The notes below the pieces were generated by a model. The model did not search any database and was not told where the DNA came from. It saw only the letters and a program-made list of their open reading frames with translations. This document shows positions 58,063-64,000 of a stretch of 64,000 nt of DNA, piece after piece. A program made the position numbers and the translations under genes. The DNA is taken from NCBI RefSeq assembly GCF_003597395.2, contig NC_133773.1, forward strand, positions 78,035,668 through 78,099,667, in the 5' to 3' direction. Origin of the DNA: Chelonoidis abingdonii (taxonomy: Eukaryota; Chordata; Testudines; Testudinidae). The stretch's first letter is position 1, and each line of letters starts with the position of its first letter.

Positions 58063-58727
58063 CAGAGGTTCTCAAACTGTGGTTTGTGGACCACCAGTGG
58101 TCTGTTAGCTCCATTCAGGAGGTCCGTGGATAGTTCCCTCTAAGGTGCGCACCTGGATGGCCAAGCACAAGAGAATGAAGGGCCACCCACCCACCGCAGG
58201 GGTGGCTCCACTAATTAGGTGCCTGGACCCTGGAGAAGACGCACATGTAAGGTAAGGTGGTGGCCTTGCGGGGAAAAGGAGGCAGGTGGGAGAAGAGGGT
58301 GTGGGGGGAATTTGGGATGTGTAGGGCTCTGGCAGCCAGAGAAAGAGGCAATTTTCCCCAGCTCCAGGGCTGGAGTTGCCGGGGAGAGATGGCTTCCTTT
58401 CCAGCCCCAGCTCAGGGGCTGCCATGGTGGGAAGGAGACTCCCTCCTTCCCAGCCCCAGCTTTGGGGTTGCAGTGGTGAGGGAGAGAGGGCACATCCATC
58501 TCATTAGAAGGGTAAGACTACTGATATTAAAATGAGTTGTATACTTTTATTTGTAGAACAAAAAAAGTTTATTATTAAGGGTTTTTTTTTATATAGCTCT
58601 TTTATACAAAGTGCTTTACAATTGCTAGCTAATGGTACAAACAACATTTGGAAAGATTAAGTGGTGTGCCAAGACCCCCAGCAATTTTCAAGTGGTCCAC
58701 AGGAAAAAAAAAAATTGAGAGCCACTG
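58063..58727 (+). mobile_element. hAT element, 665 bp, perfect 8-bp duplication
   Basis: Bounded by ctatagat at 58055-58062 and 58728-58735. Ends CAGAGGTTCTCAAAC and TTGAGAGCCACTG are inverted repeats. A GC-rich central part (about 58130-58500) begins 'agttccctctaaggtgcgca', which may be a second element nested inside. The several long frames there are compositional. Non-coding. Confidence 0.88.
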
Positions 58728-58788
58728 CTATAGATGTTAAGGCCCTGCTCCTGCAAAAACTACTTATGCCCTTAAGTTTATGGGTTGT

Positions 58789-58820
58789 GAGTAATGCCAC
58801 TGATTTCAGTGGCATTACTC
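58789..58820. other. Perfect 15-bp stem with 2-nt loop
   Basis: Arms 58789-58803 and 58806-58820 are exact complements (gagtaatgccactga). It is part of a small palindromic repeat and lies 8 bp before the LTR at 58829. Confidence 0.85.
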
Positions 58821-58828
58821 ATGTGAAC

Positions 58829-59597
58829 TGTAACAGGTTGGGACTCACCAGCTGGCGCCTCCTGCTGGTGACTCTGGGAATTAGCTCTGTCCTGGTGGTG
58901 TCCCATCTGTTGTTCTGCCCTCCGTTGCTGTCTCTGGACCCGCATTGCTCCCTGCTTGGTGGCGTCCTCTTCAAGGCCACTGCCCTCCGGCAGTGTCCCT
59001 TAGTCCATATGGACCCCCTTCTGGGGGTCAGTGATCAACAGTTCTACACTCCAGCCACCGTGTCAAACCACCCTCTGAGTCCAATCCCTCTTGTCAGGGA
59101 TCTGGCATAGTCTAATGGCCACTCCCTACAGTCAATGGCTGGGTGTACTGCAAGGAGTGAAGCGGGGGACCCAGGCCTGCCCTCTTCTCTGGGTCCCGGC
59201 CCAGGGACCCTCTGGCAGCAGCCTCGCTGTCCTCCTTCTCTCCCCTCATCTGTCTGCTTTCTTGGGCTGCTTCCCCTACGGCCCCTTGCACCCGCTAGGC
59301 CCTTCCTTTCAGGGCCTGAAGCCTGGCAGGTTACGGGTTCAAACTCCCTAGCCTCCCTGAGCCTGGCCAGCACTGCACTGTCCACAGTGCTAGTCTCTTC
59401 CCTTGGAGACTGACCTTCCCCTGTTAAAGGCCTGGGACAGACTGATTGCTCCTGCTCTGGGCAGCCTTTACATACATCTGAGCCCGACCCTGATTGGCTG
59501 TCTCCAAACTGGGCCCCGATTGGCTCCCCGACTGCGCAGGCGCCCTGGCCTGCCACAGCCCACTCTCACAGGGAATGAGGCTGTCTGCCCCACTACA
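58829..59597 (-). mobile_element. Solo LTR, 769 bp, perfect 5-bp duplication
   Basis: Bounded by tgaac at 58824-58828 and 59598-59602, with ends TGTAACAGG and CCACTACA. On the minus strand two CCAAT-type boxes (gccaatc) lie at about 59490-59530, followed by a TATA-like tgtatgtaaag near 59470, so U3 is at the right and transcription would run leftward. High GC. The 170-codon minus frame at 59556-59044 lies wholly inside and has no domain, so I do not call a gene. Confidence 0.88.
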
Positions 59598-59602
59598 TGA
59601 AC

Positions 59603-62268
59603 TATTAGTATTTTCTTATTTTTTGTGAAAATCTTTGTTTCAAACTTGAATTTTTTTTGCAAAGCAATGATCAAGAATTTCAATCAGTACAAAAACCATC
59701 TCCTTTGCATTCTGGCTACTAATATGTTTGTTAGGTGTGTGATAACAGCAGGTGAAGCAGAACTAAAAAAATGTCAAGGTGTATACTTAATGTTCTTTGG
59801 GCATCTATCTCAGATTAAAACTTGTAGGTTTCTTTTATCTCCTTTATCTTTTATCTAAATGAAACCAGCCTTCCCTCAGCCACGTTTTGTAGATCATCAC
59901 TGGCATCTGAGCCTTAGTCTTTTAGTTAAAATAAGTTATTGAATTCTCTTGATATAGACTTTTGAATAGAAAGTAAAAGTTGAAAGCCTCCTATTTGGAA
60001 AGAAGTGCTATGAAGCAGAGAAGCTGGCCCAGCACATTTCAAAAGGAGCACTGAAAACAGCTTTAATTGGTCTGGTGGCTGTGTCACCAGCCATGAAGGA
60101 GCAGAGTTTATATAACCAAAAAGTCTACACAAAAGAGTTAGCAAAATAAAAAATTGCATTAAAATAGCTGATAAAAAAGTCTTAATCTAGTTCTTCCACC
60201 ATGAAGTATTGGCTGTATTAACTGGGTTAAGAAGTAAGCACCTACACCAGGGGCTACAGAGATGGTTGTAGTCTTGTTGAAGACTACTTCATATTGAGGC
60301 TGCTTGGAACAAAGGGAGTGGTGCAGAAAAGAGTGAATCCCTAGCCCCATATTAAAAAATGTTTTCAGTCAGTTTGGGTAGGAAATGTAAAAACTAGGGA
60401 TTGTCACCAAACCTGACCTTTCTTTGAGGTTTGAGAAGGTTCAGTACAATCTCCCCCTTAATCTCTCTACAGTTGCCAGGTGGAATGTCCCAGATGCTGT
60501 CAGGGACACCATTTTTTACATCAGCAGAAGAGGCACACATTTTAGTGGAGGAAAGCAGTAGGCCCAATACCACAGCTAACGTGAGGACTGAAGAAACTGT
60601 GAGTGCAAATACTTGCATGCTATGTTTTCAAGCACTAATCCCTGCAAATCATTTGACAGAATCCATCCACTGCCTGTTAATGCTTGAAAAGTAAACACGT
60701 AAGTGCCAACATACGTATGCAAAGGCTGAGGGTCCTTTTTAAAATCAAGCCATGTATATGCTTCTGTATGTATCTAATGGAAAATATAGGATACAAAGAT
60801 ATTTGGGAGTCTGTGTTGAGTGCATGTTTATAGGTATTTAAACAGGGCCTGTCTTGCCATACTATTTTATTCTAGTTAAGTACTGAGTGAATGATCACTT
60901 TTTTGGGATACATTTTTGGGACTAGATACTCAGCTGGTGTTTGGCAGTGTTTGACAGAGTTCTGGTGATGTTAATGCTAGGGTACATTTGAGAATTTGTC
61001 TCTCTTTGCAGAAACATTTGTGTCTCTCTTAAAATGCAGGAAGTTGTTCTTAGCATTTCACAATATTACAGGTAAGGATTTCCAAAAACCCTCCCCCTCC
61101 TATTTCTCCTACTTGCTTTCACCTCCTTTAGTTTCTTACAACCTCTGCACTTCTGCTTGGGCCTAGTCCTGCTCCTGTTTCCCTAAAGCAAAGACAAAAG
61201 GAGGCAAGGGGTCACATGATGTGGGCTCTTCCAAAGCTTTGGTTGATTCAGATGTCTCATATAGCTCAATTAGACAGTCTTTCACCGCCTGAACTTTCAA
61301 ACTTTGAGCTTCACCCAAATGATTCTTTTAATAATAGTGTTAAATAATCCTGGCACATTTACTAGTATACTAGTGACACTAGTATACTTCAGAGCCCCTT
61401 CTTACTGAACAATGCATCTGTAACATTTCTAAATGGCCTAGAAAACGCACCCTGTCATGGCTTACTGCTGTCTAACAAACTTAAATTCCATCTACGAAGT
61501 TGACAGTCCAATGCATTATTAACTGGGCCCCTGTGACCTTTTAAGCTGTATTGTATGTAAGTTTATAGTGCAAGAAGTATAGAATTTTTAACTTGCACAG
61601 TTTAATATATTTAATTTGCCACACTTGGAAGTTTGCTTTGTGAACTGTTAATCTTTTCAACCAATACAGTAAAATGTCAGTGTATTCATTTGCAGAGTAT
61701 AATAGGCTTATATCCTGAAACAATAAAGTTGTAATAGCCTGCTTACTGCCTGGTGGAGCTATATGAATTCAGCACGTACAAGGGGTTGTCTGTCCTACTT
61801 ATCCTCAAGGTTCTTTAAACTCATCTTTTCCTCTTACCAGTAACTTGGAAGTCAGCAGTGCACATTATTTCAGTGAAATAAAGCCAGTCAGATATCATGG
61901 ATCAAGCTCTGTTGAAATCTTCTGTTTCTCTGGAATTGCTATCAGTATGTTCAATATGACACTAATTTCTTCATGTTACCTCAACCTATGACAAATGCAA
62001 GCTGAAGTCATAAACTGTAAGATCTGTTCTGCACCCTCAAACTATCCACCAATCTGGAACTGATGGGTAATTCTTCTCTTTACTGCTAGTGACAGGGAGC
62101 CAACAACTGTAGAATCACAGTTGTCAGATATGGAAAAGATCTATTAAGTCACCTACTCTTCGGAAAACAAGTACTTTCCAAAGCTGAGATCCCTATTGCC
62201 CCGGTATCACTGGAGGTTCTTGTGTTTGTTATCTCACATCTATTTTTTCCTCTTTCTGAATAAGTTGC
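59603..62268. other. Mostly unassigned; contains candidate exon and small palindrome
   Basis: Apart from the frame at 60394-60618, there is only a short palindrome-rich spot at 61362-61387 (actagtatac units). No known repeats. Confidence 0.4.
60394..60618 (-). CDS. Candidate coding exon with signal-peptide-like start (hypothetical)
   Basis: The 74-codon frame begins MQVFALTVSSVLTLAVVLGL: a short polar start and a hydrophobic core of about 20 residues ending in small residues (LLSSTKMCASSA), which is how a signal peptide or single membrane anchor looks. The rest is mixed and polar, with 'DSIWDIPPGNCREIKGEIV' and a basic end (LLKPQRK). The ATG has A at -3. A possible but weak splice donor, AAAG/GTCAGG, lies after codon 67, before the stop. 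I do not recognise the protein. No neighbouring exon was found. The plus strand over it is also open (60431-60694), which weakens the case. Confidence 0.25.
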   Translation of the reverse strand: MQVFALTVSSVLTLAVVLGLLLSSTKMCASSADVKNGVPDSIWDIPPGNCREIKGEIVLNLLKPQRKVRFGDNP

Positions 62269-62276
62269 CATAGCAC

Positions 62277-62549
62277 CAGGGCCAGCTCTAGCCGTTTCGC
62301 CACCCCAAGCACAGTGGCACGCTACGGGGGGTGCCCTGCCGCTTGCTGGTGCCGCGGCTCCGGTGGACCTCCCGCAGGTGTGCCTGCGGATGCTCCACCA
62401 GAGACGCGGGACCAGCAGACCCTCTTCAGGCACGGCTGCAGAAGGTCCACCAGAGCCGCCTGCTGCCCTCCTGGCAACCGGCAGAGCACCCCCCATGGCA
62501 TGCCGCCCCAAACACACACTTGGCACGCTGTGGCCTGGAGCCGGCCCTG
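62277..62549. mobile_element. GC-rich hAT MITE, 273 bp
   Basis: Ends CAGGGCCAGCTCTAG and GGAGCCGGCCCTG are inverted repeats. Flanking octamers catagcac (62269-62276) and cgtagcac (62550-62557) match at 7 of 8. The interior is nearly palindromic (gctccggtggacctcc against ggtccaccagagc). Frames of up to 125 codons over it on both strands are compositional. Confidence 0.85.
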
Positions 62550-62557
62550 CGTAGCAC

Positions 62558-63449
62558 CACTCACTTTTAAGATAGCTTAAACAGGCTTGCCAGAAAAATA
62601 ACCAAAAGGAACAAAATGGAGAAAGTGCTTTGAATATAGAGAACTTCTCTTGTCACAATATATTCTATATATTCACTCTCCTTTGGTCCATCTACTTGCT
62701 GAATCAAATGTTGTGTGGGCTATGAATTCAGATTTTTTCTCCATCAACAAGATAGAAATGAGTTAGAGTTTTCAGGCCCTATAGAAAAAGTGCACAGCTC
62801 TGCTTTCTTCCTAAGAGAACTATCTAACTATCTTTCTAAAGTTGGTTGGAAGAGTTAGGTGTTCAGATTAGATTTTGCAAGTAAGAGAGAGAAAGGAACA
62901 AGACTGTGTAAATAAATATCACCTGACAAAAATCATTGGGCAGAACTAAGAGGATGATTAGGCACCGAAACTTTTAAGAATGTTTGTTCTTAATTTTCAG
63001 CTCAAGTCCTCTCCTCTCCCCATGTTCTTTGTCACTGTTGAGAGAATTCACATCTTCCCATTAACTCAGGTGCTTAACAAAGGTGACATGGGTAATATGG
63101 TTATTATAATCCATGATTTTATTAGTCTGTACAATTCAGAGCTGGCTGTAGGTCACTGCAAGACTGTTAGAATTCCATTTGCGTCCAGAAGAACCTTCAC
63201 TTCAGTGTGAGCCTTGGTAGGGTTGAGGAGTGTAATGGTCTATGCTAGTTGCATTAGATCTTAAGGATAGACTTCTACCCACTCCAGAACTGTGTTTATG
63301 CACAATTTATTACACCCCACCTGGGAGTTCCGGTTGGGTTGACTGAATTTGTATATGACCTGCTTTTAAATGTGCATAGGCTTATGTGGATAATTAATCA
63401 TCTTCTTTGGGTAGATGCAGCCATGTATTCTATCTGGGTGTGCGAGCAA
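62558..63449. other. Unassigned AT-rich DNA
   Basis: Nothing recognised apart from ordinary AT-rich sequence. Confidence 0.4.
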
Positions 63450-64000
63450 GAGCTGGAGAACTTTACCTAACCACACCCATGGGATGACGCTCATGCCCTG
63501 CCATATATATAAGGGTACCACCACTCTCAGCCCCTGAGTTTCTTTTCGCCACAAATGGCCTAGATTCAGAGCTTTGTATGGAGTCTTCACCTCACATTTT
63601 TGTCTGTTTCTGAGAACTTTTCCCCTGTATATAATACTAGTAGTACCTCAGCTTTAGTTAAGTGTAGGTTTAGTGTTAGCTAAAGTACTTGGCTGCCCTC
63701 ACCCAGAGTTCAAGCACTGTTCATTATGTAGGTGGTGCATCCCAAACAGTAACCCTCACGCAAGGTGCTTGATGTTCCTCGGTGAGGGACACATTAAAGA
63801 GAGGTGTTCCATCTGAAAATTTGTCAGAAAGAAGACCCAGCTGGTGAGATACTTGAAGCTGAAGCAGCACCTTGTGGAGCAGGCCATGGGGCCCACTTTG
63901 GAAGTGAGGCCCTCATCTGATTCATGGTCACCTTTGGACCTGGCAAATGATACCACTCTTTGTTCAGGCTCTGGTGTTTCCCTCAAAAGGAAGAGTGATC
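63450..64000 (+). mobile_element. 5' region and start of a retrotransposon gag-like ORF, cut by window end
   Basis: A strong TATA box (catatatataagggtacc, about 63502-63519) is followed by a leader with repeated 'tagt/ttagtgttag' words, then from about 63770 by a decayed coding segment. In shifting plus-strand frames it gives 'GEGHIKERCSIC', a C/H-rich zinc-knuckle-like piece, and then 'LKLKQHLVEQAMGP'. The leader and this ORF start resemble what I remember of turtle DIRS or LTR elements. The minus frame at 63756-63986 is a shadow. The element continues past base 64000, so the class cannot be fixed. Confidence 0.45.
63502..63519 (+). promoter_or_regulatory. TATA box of the right-edge retrotransposon
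   Basis: TATATATAAGG, a near-consensus TATA box in a relatively GC-richer setting, upstream of the T/A-rich leader. Transcription would start about 30 bp downstream, near 63540. Confidence 0.45.

Noticed and set aside
59044..59556. Longest open frame of the window (170 codons, minus strand)
   Set aside because: It lies wholly within a solo LTR with a perfect target duplication, has no domain, and reflects GC-rich non-coding sequence.
62149..62580. Several overlapping frames on both strands up to 125 codons
   Set aside because: They translate a palindromic GC-rich hAT MITE; symmetry opens frames on both strands at once.

Overview
This window looks like non-coding DNA from a reptile genome, most likely a turtle. 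The DNA is AT-rich and broken everywhere by amniote-type repeats: CR1 and L2-type LINEs, MIR-like SINEs, many short hAT-type elements with 8-bp target duplications, several LTRs with 5-bp target duplications, and many small palindromic repeats built on a CCCATTGA/TCAATGGG core. The turtle assignment rests on my memory of these families and was not searched. I see no protein-coding gene that I can support with confidence. Nearly all open frames are short and either random or inside transposons. The best unexplained coding candidate is a 74-codon minus-strand frame at 60394-60618 that starts with a signal-peptide-like segment.

Layout. 1-8.6 kb: mostly unassigned, with an L2/CR1-type LINE relic (2.6-2.96 kb) and a solo LTR (4.9-5.5 kb). 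8.6-13.2 kb: two DNA transposons of the 'GGGTAYRTCTACACTGC' end type. The second (11.8-13.2 kb) contains a 25-N gap whose two flanks are the same sequence, so this is an assembly seam and not a real duplication. 13.2-23.1 kb: an old CR1 tail, an LTR-like unit (17.4-18.5 kb), a hAT scrap and a solo LTR (22.1-23.1 kb). 23.9-28.4 kb: an 871-bp hAT element, a solo LTR nested in an older DNA transposon, and an L2-type reverse transcriptase remnant. 28.4-36.1 kb: sparse, with LINE and MIR remnants and T/A-rich repeats. 36.1-40.4 kb: a long minus-strand non-LTR retrotransposon relic, a small hAT MITE with a perfect target duplication, a Harbinger transposase fragment and a GC-rich hAT element.

44-54.5 kb is the densest part. 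A degenerate Ty3/gypsy retrotransposon on the minus strand (48.05-52.83 kb) keeps both LTRs, a polypurine tract, gag zinc knuckles, and recognisable protease, reverse transcriptase, RNase H and integrase remnants. A CR1 has inserted in its integrase, a 214-bp foldback element lies between protease and reverse transcriptase, and a hAT MITE sits across the outer edge of one LTR. The whole stack seems to lie in a still older repeat.

54.6-64 kb: a tRNA-headed SINE, four hAT elements, a solo LTR with a perfect 5-bp duplication, the candidate coding frame, and at the right edge the TATA-bearing 5' region of another retrotransposon that runs out of the window.

The elements do not form a pathway. 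Their value is as a stratigraphy: nesting and target-site duplications give the order of insertion.
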